Origin: Limnohabitans parvus II-B4
GTDB taxonomy: Bacteria > Pseudomonadota > Gammaproteobacteria > Burkholderiales > Burkholderiaceae_C
Reading direction: 5' to 3'
Length of the DNA stretch: 64,000 nucleotides
Assembly (NCBI RefSeq): GCF_003063455.1
Contig: NZ_NESN01000001.1
Span: 1 to 64,000, forward strand
Of this stretch, positions 1 to 10,342 are shown one piece after another. The notes below the pieces were generated by a model. The model saw only the letters and a program-made list of their open reading frames with translations. It did no database searches and was not told where the DNA came from. The position numbers were made by a program, and so were the translations under genes. The stretch's first letter is position 1; each line of letters opens with the position of its first letter.

Positions 1-3000
1 CCCATGGCGCATGTGGATGTGCTGGGCGGTGGACGCTCTGCGCTGGAGGCGGCCAACAAAGACTGGGGCCTGGCCCTGGCCGAAGACGAGATCGATTACT
101 TGGTCAAAGCCTTCACGGGCCTTGCGCGCAACCCCACCGATGTGGAGTTGATGATGTTTGCGCAGGCCAACAGCGAGCACTGCCGCCACAAGATTTTCAA
201 CGCCGAGTTCACGATTGACGGTGTGGCCCAGCCCAAGAGCCTGTTCGGCATGATCCGCAACACCGAGCAGCTCAGTCCGCAGCACACGGTGGTGGCGTAT
301 TCAGACAACGCTTCGGTGATGGAAGGCCACCACATTGAGCGTTTCGTGGCCAGAACCTCAGGGCAGGGCGCGGCTTATCAGAGCGAACAAGCCTTGCACC
401 ATGTGCTGATGAAGGTCGAGACGCACAACCACCCGACCGCGATTTCGCCTTTCCCCGGTGCATCCACGGGCGCTGGTGGCGAAATCCGTGACGAAGGCGC
501 GACCGGACGCGGCTCCAAGCCCAAGGCGGGTTTGAGCGGCTTCACGGTCTCCAAACTCTGGGGCGGCATGTCCGACCAAGTGGGCGGCAAGCCCGAGCAC
601 ATCGCCAGCCCGCTGCAGATCATGACCGAAGGCCCTCTGGGTGGCGCGGCGTTCAACAACGAGTTTGGCCGGCCCAACTTGCTGGGCTATTTCCGCGAAT
701 ACGAGCAGACCGTGGACGGCGTGGTGCGTGGTTACCACAAGCCCATCATGATCGCGGGCGGTCTGGGCCAAATCGATGCCGAGCAAACCAAAAAGATCGA
801 ATTCCCTGCAGGCAGCTTGTTGATCCAGCTGGGCGGCCCTGGCATGCGCATCGGCATGGGCGGCAGCGCGGCCAGTTCCATGGCCACGGGCACCAACGCC
901 GCTAATTTGGACTTTGACTCGGTGCAGCGCGGCAACCCCGAGATCGAGCGCCGGGCGCAAGAGGTCATCAACCACTGCTGGGCACAAGGTGCGGCCAATC
1001 CGATTTTGGCCATCCACGACGTGGGCGCGGGCGGGTTGTCCAATGCGTTCCCTGAATTGACCAACGACGCTGGCCGAGGCGCACGCTTTGATTTGCGTGC
1101 CGTCAAGCTCGAAGAGTCCGGCCTGTCGCCGAAAGAAATCTGGTCCAACGAAAGCCAAGAACGTTACGTGATGGCGATTGCGCCAGAGTCTTTGGCGCAG
1201 TTCACCGCGTTTTGCGAACGCGAGCGTTGCCCGTTTGCGGTGATTGGCGTGGCGACCGATGAGCGCCAATTGGTGTTGGAAGACAAAGGCCAAGAGTCGC
1301 CCGTGGACATGCCGATGGACGTGCTGCTGGGCAAACCGCCCAAGATGCACCGTGATGTGAAGACCGTCACCCGCCAGTCGCCCGCCATGGACCTGACGGG
1401 CGTGAGTTTGCAAAAAGCCGTGATCGACGTGCTGAGCCACCCCACCGTGGCCTCCAAGCGTTTCCTCATCACCATTGGCGACCGCGCCGTGGGTGGCTTG
1501 ACGCACCGCGACCAGATGGTCGGCCCCTGGCAAGTGCCCGTGGCCGATGTGGCCGTGACCCTGGCCGACTACCAAGGCTTTGCGGGTGAAGCCATGAGCA
1601 TGGGTGAGCGCACCCCGCTGGCCTCGCTCAATGCCGCAGCGTCCGGCCGCATGGCCGTGGCCGAAGCCATCACCAATTTGCTGGCCGCGCCCATCGAGCT
1701 GCCCCGCGTCAAGATGTCGGCCAACTGGATGGCCGCTTGCGGTGAGCCCGGTGAAGACGCCGCGCTTTACGAGACCGTTAAGGCCGTGGGCATGGAGTTG
1801 TGCCCGGCTCTGGACATCTCGATTCCCGTGGGCAAGGACAGTTTGTCGATGCGCACGCAGTGGACCGTACCGAAGGGCGATTCAAGTTCTGACGGTCAGA
1901 CCCACAAAGTCACCTCGCCCGTGAGTCTGATCATCACCGCCTTTGCCAGCTTGCCTGACGTGCGCGGCACGCTCACGCCGCAGCTGGACGCGCAAGAAGC
2001 CGACACCAGCTTGCTGTTGATCGACCTGGGCCAAGGCCAAAACCGCATGGGCGGCAGCGTGTTGGGGCAGGTGCTGAGCCAGTTTGGCGACAGCGTGCCC
2101 GATCTGGAAGACCCGCAAGCCTTGGTGAATTTGGTCAAAGCCATCAACACCTTGCGTGCGCAAGGTCAGATCCTGGCCTACCACGACCGCAGCGATGGCG
2201 GCTTGCTGGCCGCAGTGGCCGAAATGGCCTTTGCCGGCCATGTGGGTGTAGCGCTCAATGTGGACATGCTGGTCACCGAGGGTGACGGCATCACCGACAG
2301 CCGCGCCGACCATGGCGACGCCAAGAACTGGGCAGGCCAGGTGAGCGCCCGCCGCGACGAACTCACCCTCAAAGCCTTGTTCAACGAAGAGCTGGGGGTG
2401 GTGATCCAGGTGCGTACCGCAGACCGCAACGCCGTGCTGCAAACCCTGCGTGAGCACGGCTTGTCCAAACACACGCATGTGATCGGCAAAACCCGCCCTG
2501 TGCAATCGACCATCCAAAAGGGCGTGGGCGAACTCAGCATCTGGCGCGACACCAAAGAGGTGTTTGCCGCCAAGCTCGAAGACCTGCACCAGGTCTGGGA
2601 CAGCGTGAGCTGGAAGATTTGCCAGCAGCGCGACAACCCCGCTTGCGCCGACGCCGAGCACGCCGCCGCTGGCCGCGCGGACGACCCCGGCATGCATATG
2701 GCCCTGAGCTTTGACCCGGCAGACAACGTGGCCGCGCCGTTCCTGAATTTGTCGCGCCCCAAAGTGGCCATCTTGCGCGAGCAGGGCGTCAACTCGCATG
2801 TGGAAATGGCCTACGCCTTCCACAAAGCCGGTTTTGAGTCGCACGACGTGCACATGACGGATTTGCAATCGGGCCGCGCCAACTTGGCCGACTTCAAAGG
2901 CCTGGTGGCCTGCGGCGGCTTCAGCTACGGCGACACGCTGGGCGCAGGCATCGGCTGGGCACGCAGCATCACCTTCAACCCGGCTTTGGCCGAGCAGCTC

Positions 3001-3516
3001 AAGGGCTTCTTTGGCCGCGCCGACACCTTCGGGCTGGGCGTGTGCAACGGCTGCCAGATGTTTGCCGAACTGGCCGACATCATTCCGGGCGCCGAGGCTT
3101 GGCCGCGCTTCACCACCAACCAAAGCGAGCGCTTTGAAGCCCGCCTGTCCATGGTCGAGGTGCTGGAATCTCCCAGTTTGTTCTTGCAAGGCATGGCGGG
3201 CAGCCGCTTGCCGATCGCGGTGGCGCACGGCGAGGGTTATGCCAACTTCAAGCACCGGGGCAACGCGGCGCAGGCCATTGGCGCGATGCGCTTCGTGGAC
3301 AACCACGGCCAGGCCACCGAGCAGTACCCGTTCAACCCGAACGGCAGCGCAGGCGGCCTGACGGCCGTGACCACGGCTGACGGGCGCTTCACGGCCATGA
3401 TGCCGCACCCCGAGCGCGTGTTCCGCAATGTGCAGATGAGCTGGACGAGTGGTGACATTTCATCCACCAGCCCCTGGTTGCGTGTGTGGCAAAACGCCCG
3501 CAAGTGGGTGGCTTGA
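1..3516 (+). CDS. purL: Phosphoribosylformylglycinamidine synthase, 5'-truncated by window edge
   Basis: Large single-chain FGAM synthase of de novo purine synthesis. It converts FGAR, glutamine and ATP to FGAM in the cytoplasm. The reading frame is open from base 1; 1171 codons are visible against about 1300 in family members, so the N-terminal PurS-like part is missing and the ATG at base 4 is probably internal. Visible parts in order are the two AIRS-like halves, with the [16 protein letters not shown] segment near residue 140, and a C-terminal class I glutamine amidotransferase domain. The domain's nucleophile cysteine sits in [11 protein letters not shown] (about residue 1015) and its His/Glu pair in MMPHPERVF near the end. 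The stop is followed 27 bases later by the helicase gene. No frameshift was seen. The identification is secure. Confidence 0.97.
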   Translation, partial: PMAHVDVLGGGRSALEAANKDWGLALAEDEIDYLVKAFTGLARNPTDVELMMFAQANSEHCRHKIFNAEFTIDGVAQPKSLFGMIRNTEQLSPQHTVVAYSDNASVMEGHHIERFVARTSGQGAAYQSEQALHHVLMKVETHNHPTAISPFPGASTGAGGEIRDEGATGRGSKPKAGLSGFTVSKLWGGMSDQVGGKPEHIASPLQIMTEGPLGGAAFNNEFGRPNLLGYFREYEQTVDGVVRGYHKPIMIAGGLGQIDAEQTKKIEFPAGSLLIQLGGPGMRIGMGGSAASSMATGTNAANLDFDSVQRGNPEIERRAQEVINHCWAQGAANPILAIHDVGAGGLSNAFPELTNDAGRGARFDLRAVKLEESGLSPKEIWSNESQERYVMAIAPESLAQFTAFCERERCPFAVIGVATDERQLVLEDKGQESPVDMPMDVLLGKPPKMHRDVKTVTRQSPAMDLTGVSLQKAVIDVLSHPTVASKRFLITIGDRAVGGLTHRDQMVGPWQVPVADVAVTLADYQGFAGEAMSMGERTPLASLNAAASGRMAVAEAITNLLAAPIELPRVKMSANWMAACGEPGEDAALYETVKAVGMELCPALDISIPVGKDSLSMRTQWTVPKGDSSSDGQTHKVTSPVSLIITAFASLPDVRGTLTPQLDAQEADTSLLLIDLGQGQNRMGGSVLGQVLSQFGDSVPDLEDPQALVNLVKAINTLRAQGQILAYHDRSDGGLLAAVAEMAFAGHVGVALNVDMLVTEGDGITDSRADHGDAKNWAGQVSARRDELTLKALFNEELGVVIQVRTADRNAVLQTLREHGLSKHTHVIGKTRPVQSTIQKGVGELSIWRDTKEVFAAKLEDLHQVWDSVSWKICQQRDNPACADAEHAAAGRADDPGMHMALSFDPADNVAAPFLNLSRPKVAILREQGVNSHVEMAYAFHKAGFESHDVHMTDLQSGRANLADFKGLVACGGFSYGDTLGAGIGWARSITFNPALAEQLKGFFGRADTFGLGVCNGCQMFAELADIIPGAEAWPRFTTNQSERFEARLSMVEVLESPSLFLQGMAGSRLPIAVAHGEGYANFKHRGNAAQAIGAMRFVDNHGQATEQYPFNPNGSAGGLTAVTTADGRFTAMMPHPERVFRNVQMSWTSGDISSTSPWLRVWQNARKWVA

Positions 3517-3543
3517 TGACGGTCTGCGCCTGTGCGTTTCACC

Positions 3544-6500
3544 ATGTCTGATCAGTGGTTTCCTCCCTCTCAGCTGGCGTTTTATTTCGACTCGAATTCC
3601 TGGGCCAAAGGCACGGCGCTGTACCTCAAAAATGAGGTGCTGTCGGCGCATCTGACGCCTGACGGCGAAGACTGGCGCGTCGATGCGCAGGTGCAGGGCT
3701 CTTTGCAAGACCCGTATCGGGTGACGGCCTTCTTGCGCGTGTCCGAGGGGGGCAATCTGCAAGGCTGGCGCACCACCTGCACATGCCCTGTGGGCCGCAT
3801 GTGCAAGCATGCAGCCGCCTTGGGCATTCTGGTTGCCATGCAGGGCGTGTCCATGCGCAACCCCTTGGCGAATGAGGGCGAGGGCGATGGCGCTGAAAAC
3901 TCAGAACAACAGATTCAAGTGCGTCAGGAGCGGGCGCTGCAACAAGCCGAATACCAGGTGCGTGACTGGCTGAGCCGTTTGCAAGCCGCCGATGCACCTA
4001 CCGGGTTTTCCGTGCCGGGCAAAGCCAATGAGCACTTCCTCTATTGCCTGTCGGCAGCAGCCGTAGGCCACAGGCCCGTGTTCCACCTGACGATCAAGCA
4101 AGCCGTTTTGAAGCAAAACGGCGAATGGGGCAAACCCAAAAAAGTCAGCAGCCAGCCTTACCCCAGCGACCCGGTTTGGCGCACCTGCGCGCCGGGTGAG
4201 CAAGGCATTTTTGACCTGATGAAGGCCTGCCCGGCGACCAACAGCTTCAGCTCTTACGGCTTCCAAGGTGCAGTCAAGCTGCAAGGCATGGTGGCCGAGT
4301 TGTTGCTCAAGATGTGCAGCAGCACGGACCGCCTGATGTGGGAGGACGGCAAAACCTTGCGGCCGCTGGTGTGGAGCGATCAGCCCGTGGCCTTCAGTGG
4401 CAGCTGGCAGGCCGTGCCAGCGCAAGGCAACAGCCCCGAAGGCTGGCGGCTGCAGATGCAGTCGTCACAGGCGGGCGTGTTGCATGGCCTGAACGAGCCC
4501 CCGTTGTTTGTGGACCCGCAACAGGGCACCTGCGGCCTGCTGGACACGCAAGGCATGAGCGCCGATCACCTGATGCTGCTGACGCAGGCCCCGGTCGTTC
4601 CCGAGCGTGTGGCGGTCAAGTTCCAGCAACAACTGATGGACGCCATGGGCGAGTTGCCCCTGCCGCCCGTGATTGAAAAAATGCCCGAAATCCGAGGCGT
4701 TGCGCCCGTGGGCCTGCTGCAGCTGTGTGCGGTGCCACCGCATTTGCGCAGCGAGCAAGGCTTGTTTCAGGCCGAGCTGAAATTCCAATACGGCGACTGC
4801 ACAGGCTACTGGGCACACCATCAGCCCCGCGTGGTGGTGGGTCAGGGCACGCAAGCCCGCATGCTGGTGCGCGATCTGGCGGCCGAGCTGGAGATTTGGG
4901 AAACGCTGGACGACCTGGGTTTTCAACTGTGGGACAACAACATGTTGGGCATACCCGGCTCCGAGGGACAGGCACTCTGGCTGGACTGGCTCGAAACCGA
5001 CTTTGCGCCCCTGCACGAGGCCGGACTGGATGTGCTGAGCCACGAAGGTCTGGACCATTGGCTGCGCCGGGCCGACGATGTGCATGTGCGCATGAGCGGA
5101 CAAGACACTGAAGCGGGGGCCGAAGACACTTCGCCCTGGTTTGACCTGTCGCTGGGCATGAACATCGACGGTCAACGCGTCAACATCTTGCCCTGGGTGC
5201 CCGAGATCCTCAAGGCCATGGCCCGTGCGGGCGTGTCGGCCAGCGAGCTGGGCAACGCGCAATCGGACCGCGTGCCCGACCATCTGTATCTGCCTGATTT
5301 ACAGGGGCCTGGCTATGTGAAGCTGCCCACCGCCCAAATCAAGCCATGGCTCTCCATGCTGATGGAGTTGCACGGTGAACGCGGGCACAACTGGGATGGC
5401 GATTCACTGCGGCTGTCGCGTCTGGACGCTCTGCGCACGGCCGCATCGCTGGGTGAGGGCGCCGTCTGGCAGGGCGCACAAAGCCTGCTGGCCTTGGTGC
5501 AACAAATGCGCGGTACTGCAGCACTGACCGACGTGCCCTTGCCCGATGGCCTGCAAGCCACGCTGCGCCCCTACCAACAGCAAGGCCTGAACTGGCTGCA
5601 GTTTTTGCGCCAGCACCGTTTGGCGGGCATTTTGGCCGACGACATGGGCTTGGGCAAAACCCTGCAGACACTGGCCCACATCCTGACCGAGAAGCAGGCC
5701 GGACGGCTCACGCAACCGGCGCTGATCGTGGCGCCGGTCAGCTTGCTGGGCAACTGGCAGCGCGAAGCGGCCCGCTTTTGCCCGAGCCTGACCACCCACA
5801 TCCACCACGGCCTGTCGCGCCACGAAACAGCGCAAGAACTGTGTGAGTTTGACGTGGTCATCACTGCCTATTCACTCCTGTCACGCGACCGCGAGATGTG
5901 GCTCGAAGTGCCTTGGCACCTGCTGGTGCTCGACGAAGCACAGAACATCAAGAACGCGCAAACCAATGCGGCGCAAGTCGTGTCGGAAATTCCGGCTGTG
6001 CACCGGCTGTGTTTGTCGGGCACACCCATCGAAAACCACTTGGGCGAGTTGTGGAGCCAGTTTCACTTTTTGATGCCCGGCTTTCTGGGCAGCCAGCGGC
6101 GCTTTACCGAGCTGTTTCGCAACCCGATCGAGCGTCAGGGCAGCACCGAAAAAATGGAACAGTTGCGTGCACGCATCACGCCCTTCATGCTGCGCCGCAC
6201 CAAAGACCTGGTGGCCAGCGAACTGCCGCCCAAGATCGAAACCCTGATGCCGGTGCCACTCGAAGGCCAGCAGGCCGACCTGTACGAAACCATCCGCCTG
6301 GGCATGGAAAAAACCGTGCGCGAAGCGCTCAGCACCCAGGGTTTGGGCAAGTCGCAAATCACCATCCTGGATGCGCTGCTGAAGTTGCGCCAGGTGTGTT
6401 GCGACCCACGCCTGCTCAAGCTCAGCGCCGCCAGCCAGGTCAAGGAGTCGGCCAAGCTCACCCAGCTGCTCGACATGCTGCCCGAGATGGTGGCCGAAGG

Positions 6501-6963
6501 CCGCAAGATCTTGTTGTTCTCGCAGTTCACCGAAATGCTGGGCTTGATCGAAAAAGCCTTGCCTGAGTTGGGCATCCCGTGGGTCAAGCTCACCGGCCAA
6601 AGCAAAAACCGCGACGCGATCATCGACAAGTTCACCAGCGGCGAGGTGCCACTGTTCCTGATCAGCCTGAAAGCCGGTGGCGTGGGCCTGAACCTGCCGC
6701 AAGCCGACACCGTGATCCACTACGACCCCTGGTGGAACCCGGCCGTGGAAAACCAGGCCACCGACCGCGCCCACCGCATCGGCCAGACCAAAAACGTCTG
6801 GGTCGTCAAACTGGTGGCCCAGGGCACCATCGAAGAACGCATGCTGGCCCTGCAAGAGCGCAAAGCCCAGCTGGCGCAAGACATGTACGAAGGTGCCGTC
6901 AAGCGAAAAGAGCCGCTGTTTGGCGAATCCGATTTGAACGAGTTGCTCAAGCCGCTGGGTTGA
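3544..6963 (+). CDS. SWIM zinc-finger SNF2-family DEAD/DEAH helicase
   Basis: A 1139-residue ATP-dependent DNA translocase of the bacterial SNF2 (HepA/RapA-like) class. An N-terminal SWIM zinc finger is visible as C79-x-C81-x5-C87-x-H89. About 600 residues of the usual middle region follow. The helicase core then begins with the Walker A segment DDMGLGKT (about residue 700), the DEAQ box (about 796), SGTPIEN, and the C-terminal motifs [13 protein letters not shown] and [10 protein letters not shown] (about 1075). I chose the ATG at 3544; an in-frame GTG at 3532 would add four residues. The gene lies 27 bases after purL and may be co-transcribed, though no functional link to purine synthesis is known to me. 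Its role in repair or transcription recycling is inferred from the family only. Confidence 0.93.
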   Translation: MSDQWFPPSQLAFYFDSNSWAKGTALYLKNEVLSAHLTPDGEDWRVDAQVQGSLQDPYRVTAFLRVSEGGNLQGWRTTCTCPVGRMCKHAAALGILVAMQGVSMRNPLANEGEGDGAENSEQQIQVRQERALQQAEYQVRDWLSRLQAADAPTGFSVPGKANEHFLYCLSAAAVGHRPVFHLTIKQAVLKQNGEWGKPKKVSSQPYPSDPVWRTCAPGEQGIFDLMKACPATNSFSSYGFQGAVKLQGMVAELLLKMCSSTDRLMWEDGKTLRPLVWSDQPVAFSGSWQAVPAQGNSPEGWRLQMQSSQAGVLHGLNEPPLFVDPQQGTCGLLDTQGMSADHLMLLTQAPVVPERVAVKFQQQLMDAMGELPLPPVIEKMPEIRGVAPVGLLQLCAVPPHLRSEQGLFQAELKFQYGDCTGYWAHHQPRVVVGQGTQARMLVRDLAAELEIWETLDDLGFQLWDNNMLGIPGSEGQALWLDWLETDFAPLHEAGLDVLSHEGLDHWLRRADDVHVRMSGQDTEAGAEDTSPWFDLSLGMNIDGQRVNILPWVPEILKAMARAGVSASELGNAQSDRVPDHLYLPDLQGPGYVKLPTAQIKPWLSMLMELHGERGHNWDGDSLRLSRLDALRTAASLGEGAVWQGAQSLLALVQQMRGTAALTDVPLPDGLQATLRPYQQQGLNWLQFLRQHRLAGILADDMGLGKTLQTLAHILTEKQAGRLTQPALIVAPVSLLGNWQREAARFCPSLTTHIHHGLSRHETAQELCEFDVVITAYSLLSRDREMWLEVPWHLLVLDEAQNIKNAQTNAAQVVSEIPAVHRLCLSGTPIENHLGELWSQFHFLMPGFLGSQRRFTELFRNPIERQGSTEKMEQLRARITPFMLRRTKDLVASELPPKIETLMPVPLEGQQADLYETIRLGMEKTVREALSTQGLGKSQITILDALLKLRQVCCDPRLLKLSAASQVKESAKLTQLLDMLPEMVAEGRKILLFSQFTEMLGLIEKALPELGIPWVKLTGQSKNRDAIIDKFTSGEVPLFLISLKAGGVGLNLPQADTVIHYDPWWNPAVENQATDRAHRIGQTKNVWVVKLVAQGTIEERMLALQERKAQLAQDMYEGAVKRKEPLFGESDLNELLKPLG

Positions 6964-6986
6964 GGGCCGACTTTACTTGCATCACC

Positions 6987-7017
6987 CCTTGGGTAATAAT
7001 GTTCGTATTACCCAAGG
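6987..7017. promoter_or_regulatory. Perfect 12-bp inverted repeat, likely autoregulatory operator of the TA pair
   Basis: The arms CCTTGGGTAATA (6987-6998) and TATTACCCAAGG (7006-7017) are exact reverse complements separated by 7 bases. The right arm runs into the AAGGAGG ribosome binding site of the antitoxin gene that starts at 7026, and the left arm contains a TAATAAT sequence resembling a -10 box. Ribbon-helix-helix antitoxins normally bind such palindromes to repress their own operon, so this is read as the VapB-type operator. The position over the Shine-Dalgarno sequence also allows an mRNA hairpin that hides it. Confidence 0.75.
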
Positions 7018-7025
7018 AGGTTCGC

Positions 7026-7280
7026 ATGACCACCACTGTCAAACTGCCCGATCCGCTCGAAAAATCTCTGCGCCAACGCTGCGCGCAAGAGGGCCGCAGC
7101 ATCAGCGAAGTCATGCGCGATGCGCTCACCGCTTACCTGGCCCAGCCCGCTGCGACCGCATCGGCATTTGATTTGGGTGAGGGCGTGTTTGGCCGTTACA
7201 GCGGCCCCGAAGACTTGGCCGAAACCCGCAAAAACCAGCTGGCCGACGCTTGGGCCGACAAACACGCGCAAAGGGCATGA
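7026..7280 (+). CDS. Ribbon-helix-helix antitoxin (VapB/CopG-like)
   Basis: An 84-residue protein whose first 45 residues form a ribbon-helix-helix DNA-binding fold: a short basic strand (TTTVKLPDPL), then helix, turn, helix (SISEVMRDALTAYL). The C-terminal half, with FGRYSGPEDLAETRK, would wrap the toxin. It starts at the ATG preceded by AAGGAGG; a longer frame upstream (from 6579) is only an overlap with the helicase gene. Its stop overlaps the toxin start as ATGA, the standard arrangement for translationally coupled toxin-antitoxin pairs. It probably represses the operon through the inverted repeat at 6987-7017. The family assignment is from fold pattern, not from a specific relative. Confidence 0.85.
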   Translation: MTTTVKLPDPLEKSLRQRCAQEGRSISEVMRDALTAYLAQPAATASAFDLGEGVFGRYSGPEDLAETRKNQLADAWADKHAQRA

Positions 7281-7756
7281 GCGCCGAAACCCCTTCGGCC
7301 CAAGAGCCCAGCGCACGCTGGTTGTCTCAGCTGCCGCCGCAAGCTGCGCTGATCGACAGCGGCCCTTTGTTGGCCCTGTTCAACCGCAGCGACAAATGGC
7401 ACGCGCCCACACTGGCCTGGCTGCAAGCCAACCCGCAAGTGCGCCTGCACAGCACCTGGCCGGTGCTGACCGAAGTCTGCGCCTTGCTGGCCCGGCGCAT
7501 CCACAACGGCGCAGCGCTCGACTTTTTGCAGTGGGTGCAGCGCGGTGCGGTTCAGCTCGATGCGCCCGCCGACTGGAGCCTGACCGGCGTGCTGGCCATC
7601 TGCCAGCGCTTTGCCAGCTTGCCACTCGATCTGGCCGACGCCTCGGTGGCCGAAGCCGCCGAGCGCCTGCAAATCCGCTTCATTGTGTCGATTGACAAAG
7701 ACTTTGATGTCTACCGCGATGCCAAGGGCCAGGTGCTGGTGAATCTACTTCGGTGA
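7277..7756 (+). CDS. PIN-domain toxin (VapC-like ribonuclease)
   Basis: A 159-residue PIN-domain protein expected to be a Mg-dependent RNase that inhibits growth when its antitoxin is lost. The acidic residues of the family are present: D27 in ALIDSGPL, E66 in LTEVCALL, D121 in DLADAS, and D140/D142 in SIDKDF. The start ATG at 7277 overlaps the antitoxin stop; an upstream in-frame start at 7250 lies inside the antitoxin gene and is less likely. The N-terminal 20 residues before the PIN fold are unusual and may be a short tail. It is convergent with rlhA, whose stop abuts this one. No RNA target can be deduced. Confidence 0.88.
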   Translation: MSAETPSAQEPSARWLSQLPPQAALIDSGPLLALFNRSDKWHAPTLAWLQANPQVRLHSTWPVLTEVCALLARRIHNGAALDFLQWVQRGAVQLDAPADWSLTGVLAICQRFASLPLDLADASVAEAAERLQIRFIVSIDKDFDVYRDAKGQVLVNLLR

Positions 7757-9742
7757 TCAGTGCATGCCCTGCACGAGCGGCCGGGTCTTGTAAAACTGGA
7801 CCGGGCTCTCGGGCACTGCGTTCAGCACCGATTTCTTGATCTTGCCCACCACATGCATTTCGCAGGGTTTGCAGTCAAAGCGCAGGGTGAGTTTTTCCTT
7901 GCCGTTGATCAGCTGCAGGGGTTCGGCTTTCACGGTGCCTTGCACGCCCGTCACGCCTTTGGCCTGTTTGGGGCACAGGCTCAAACTGAAGCGAACGCAG
8001 TGCTTGGTGATCATCAGGCTGACTTCGCCCAGCTCTTCCTGGCTTTCATAGGCCGCATCGATGACCTTGACGCCATGCTTGGCATAAAAGTCACGGGCTT
8101 TCTGGTTGAACACGTTGGCCAAATAAGTCAGGGTGTCTTCGGGGTAGGGCGCAGGCGGCTCCACCGGCACGGCACGCGGCAGGCGGTGCAGGCCTTGGGC
8201 GCGGGCGGCTTCGAGTGCCTGCACGGCGTCGCGACGCAAGGCGTTGAGTTGTGAGGGCGGCACAAACCAGGGGCGGGGCAGGGCCGTTTGAACGTCGAAC
8301 GGCTCGAACAAAGTATCGCCCAGCTTGCCTAAAGCGGCCTTGAGTTTGTCCTCAGCCTGGGCCGGGTCTTTGGAGGCTTGCCAGTCGATGGCCGTTTGGG
8401 CTGTGCCGGTATGCCCGGCTTCGTCGGTCAGCGTCAGTTGCAGGCCTTCACCTTGGCCACCCGTGTTTTCAGCCAGCTGCATCCAGACGCCCATGCGGCG
8501 CTCGGCGGACTTTTTGTCCAGTGTGCGCACCCAGCTCATGTCGCGGTTGCGGTTGACCTGCACGCCTTTGCGCAGGTCCTTGAACCCGTCCATCGGGTCT
8601 TTGGGGAACAAGCGCCAAACCCCTTTGGCTTTTTGAGCCTCAGCGCGGTTGATCTGCAGGCCCACCAGTTCCTTTTGCAGGTCGTAGTAGCACATGCCGT
8701 CACCGTTGTGCAGCTCAGTGGCCGGGTCGTCGGTGGTGATCTCGACGTGTTCGGCCGACACCTTGCTCACCCAACCAATGGGCTGGCCGGGGTTTTTGGG
8801 GGTGTCAAACGCGCCGATGTCTTCCTTGCGGCCTTGCACGAAGTAGTCGGTGAACTCGCGGTTGAAGTTCTGGTTCGGGTCAGGCTCAAAGTTAAAGGTG
8901 GTGCGGCCGTGCGAGGCCGGGGCCAACTCGGGCCGCTCGGTCAGCACTTCGTCAAACAGCTTACGGTAATGGGCCGTGATGTTTTTCACATAGGCCATGT
9001 CCTTGTAGCGGCCTTCGATCTTGAAGCTGCGGATGCCCGCATCCACCAGGGCGCGCAGGTTCTCGCTCTGGTTGTTGTCTTTCATGCTCAGCACATGCTT
9101 GTCGTGCGCCACGATGCGGCCTTGTGCGTCTTTGACCTCATAGGGCAGGCGGCAGGCCTGCGAGCAATCGCCCCGGTTGGCGCTGCGCCCGGTGTGGGCG
9201 TGGCTGATGAAGCACTGGCCGCTGTAGGCCACGCACAAAGCACCGTGCACAAAAAATTCGATCACGGTGCGCTCGGTGTCCACCGCGTCGCGGATCGCGC
9301 TGATCTGCGGCAGCGTCAACTCGCGAGCCAGCACGATCTGGCTCAAGCCCGCGTCTTGCAAGAACTTGGCTTTTTCAGGTGTGCGGATGTCGGTCTGGGT
9401 GCTGGCGTGCAGCTGGATCGGCGGCATGTCGATTTCCAGCAGGCCCATGTCTTGCACGATCAGCGCGTCCACACCGGCGTCGTACAGCTGCCAGGCCAAC
9501 TTGCGCGCCCCTTCCAGTTCGTCGTCGCGCAAGATGGTGTTGAGCGTGACAAAAATGCGGCTGTGAAAACGGTGCGCGTATTGCACCAGTTTGGCGATGT
9601 CCTGGATGCTGTTGTCGGCCGTGGACCGTGCACCAAATGAAGGGCCGCCAATGTAGACCGCATCAGCGCCATGGTTGATGGCTTCGATGCCGATGTCGAA
9701 GGTGCGGGCGGGGGCAAGGAGTTCGAGTTGGTGGGGCTGCAT
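7757..9742 (-). CDS. rlhA: 23S rRNA 5-hydroxycytidine (C2501) synthase, peptidase U32 family
   Basis: A 661-residue U32-family protein. It matches the long E. coli paralogue RlhA (YdcP, about 653 residues) rather than the shorter TrhP (YegQ): the C-terminal extension is present and collinear, including the Cys-rich segments KHCVRFSLSLCPKQAK and RFDCKPCEMHVVGKIK. The U32 signature is at EFFVHGALCVAYSGQC. RlhA with prephenate-derived chemistry hydroxylates C2501 of 23S rRNA, modulating ribosome activity. Further matches are DAVYIGGPSFGAR, IVQDMGLLE and SFKIEGRYKDM. It is a single gene on the minus strand; its upstream side faces the repeat array. Despite the family name no protease function is implied. 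Confidence 0.92.
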   Translation of the reverse strand: MQPHQLELLAPARTFDIGIEAINHGADAVYIGGPSFGARSTADNSIQDIAKLVQYAHRFHSRIFVTLNTILRDDELEGARKLAWQLYDAGVDALIVQDMGLLEIDMPPIQLHASTQTDIRTPEKAKFLQDAGLSQIVLARELTLPQISAIRDAVDTERTVIEFFVHGALCVAYSGQCFISHAHTGRSANRGDCSQACRLPYEVKDAQGRIVAHDKHVLSMKDNNQSENLRALVDAGIRSFKIEGRYKDMAYVKNITAHYRKLFDEVLTERPELAPASHGRTTFNFEPDPNQNFNREFTDYFVQGRKEDIGAFDTPKNPGQPIGWVSKVSAEHVEITTDDPATELHNGDGMCYYDLQKELVGLQINRAEAQKAKGVWRLFPKDPMDGFKDLRKGVQVNRNRDMSWVRTLDKKSAERRMGVWMQLAENTGGQGEGLQLTLTDEAGHTGTAQTAIDWQASKDPAQAEDKLKAALGKLGDTLFEPFDVQTALPRPWFVPPSQLNALRRDAVQALEAARAQGLHRLPRAVPVEPPAPYPEDTLTYLANVFNQKARDFYAKHGVKVIDAAYESQEELGEVSLMITKHCVRFSLSLCPKQAKGVTGVQGTVKAEPLQLINGKEKLTLRFDCKPCEMHVVGKIKKSVLNAVPESPVQFYKTRPLVQGMH

Positions 9743-9777
9743 GGGCTGGGATTATCCCCAATCTGGCGTCACTCCTT

Positions 9778-9903
9778 GTCGTGCCCAGCTAAGTTGTTGT
9801 TATCCCGATCCAGCTTGTCGTCCTCCCGATCCAGCTTGTCGTCATGTCCGGCCAATTTGTGGTCATGCCCAGCAAATTTGTTGTCATGCCCGGCTTGACC
9901 GGG
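9778..9903. repeat. Tandem array of six 21-bp units (array A1)
   Basis: Units begin at 9778, 9799, 9820, 9841, 9862 and 9883, each starting GTC or GTT and ending near TTGT. The later ones read GTCATGCCCAGC followed by AAATTTGTT or a close variant. The sixth unit turns into a palindrome, CCCGG-CTTGA-CCGGG, followed by TATCCATGG. Short frames through it are repeat artefacts. The array is non-coding and lies between the rlhA start and the parvulin terminator. Confidence 0.85.
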
Positions 9904-9923
9904 TATCCATGGCTGTCGAAGAG

Positions 9924-10043
9924 ATGGACCCCCGATCAAGTCGGGGGTGACGAGACAGGGCGCATGGCCCCCCTATCAGGTCGGGGGTGACGAGACAGGG
10001 CGCATGGACCCCCGATCAGGTCGGGGGTGACAAGGCGGGGTGG
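9924..10043. repeat. Three 40-bp palindromic repeats (array B1)
   Basis: Copies start at 9924, 9964 and 10004. Each has ATGGACCCCCGATC, then (A/G)GG or AGTC, then GGGGGTGAC, followed by GAGACAGGGCGC in the first two. The stem is CCCCCGA/TCGGGGG. Copy two carries GCCCCCCTATC in its left arm; copy three loses the GAGACAGGGCGC tail. Confidence 0.85.
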
Positions 10044-10069
10044 CAAGGCCGGGAGCGTGGCCCTTTGCT

Positions 10070-10173
10070 GTCGTCCCTCGCCATCTTGTCGTCATGCCCA
10101 GCCAATTTGTTGTCATGCCCAGCCAATTTGTTGTCATGCCCAGCCAATTTGTTGTATGCCCGGCTTGACCGGG
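10070..10173. repeat. Second tandem array of 21-bp units (array A2)
   Basis: Units start at 10070, 10091, 10112, 10133 and 10154 and match array A1. Three are nearly identical (GTCATGCCCAGCC-AATTTGTT), and the last, lacking one C, again becomes the CCCGG-CTTGA-CCGGG palindrome followed by TATCCATGG. The 20-base linker to the next array (10174-10193) differs by one base from the linker at 9904-9923. Confidence 0.85.
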
Positions 10174-10193
10174 TATCCATGGCCGTCGAAGAG

Positions 10194-10270
10194 ATGGACC
10201 CCCGATCAGGTCGGGGGTGACGAGACAGGGCGCATGGACCCCCGATCAGGTCGGGGGTGACGGAGCTGGT
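10194..10270. repeat. Two 40-bp palindromic repeats (array B2)
   Basis: Copies start at 10194 and 10234 with the same sequence as array B1 (ATGGACCCCCGATCAGG, then TCGGGGGTGACG). The second diverges after the stem. Together, array A, linker and array B have been duplicated as one unit of roughly 270 bases. Confidence 0.8.
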
Positions 10271-10290
10271 CGATCAAGTCGGCGGCGATG

Positions 10291-10322
10291 ACCCAAAAAA
10301 AACGCGGCCGGAGCCGCGTTTT
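10291..10322 (-). terminator. Rho-independent terminator of the parvulin gene
   Basis: On the minus strand the stem AACGCGGC/GCCGCGTT with a 4-base loop is followed by a run of eight T. It lies 20 bases beyond the stop of the peptidyl-prolyl isomerase gene at 10343. Confidence 0.85.
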
Positions 10323-10342
10323 GCTGAGTCGAAAGGTTCAGA

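Noticed and set aside
358..1575. 405-codon minus-strand ORF opposite purL, and similar long antisense ORFs at 1882-3408, 5881-6879, 14386-15837, 21796-23418 and 32771-34042
   Set aside because: They lie opposite well-identified genes, have skewed composition (His, Gly, Ala, Gln-rich) typical of GC-rich antisense frames, and show no domain.
9671..10260. Several small plus-strand ORFs (75-91 codons) over the repeat array
   Set aside because: They consist of repeat units read in frame (CPANLLSCPANLL) and have no gene-like composition.
9778..10270. CRISPR array
   Set aside because: Units are contiguous or have no unique spacers of even length, and no cas gene is present.
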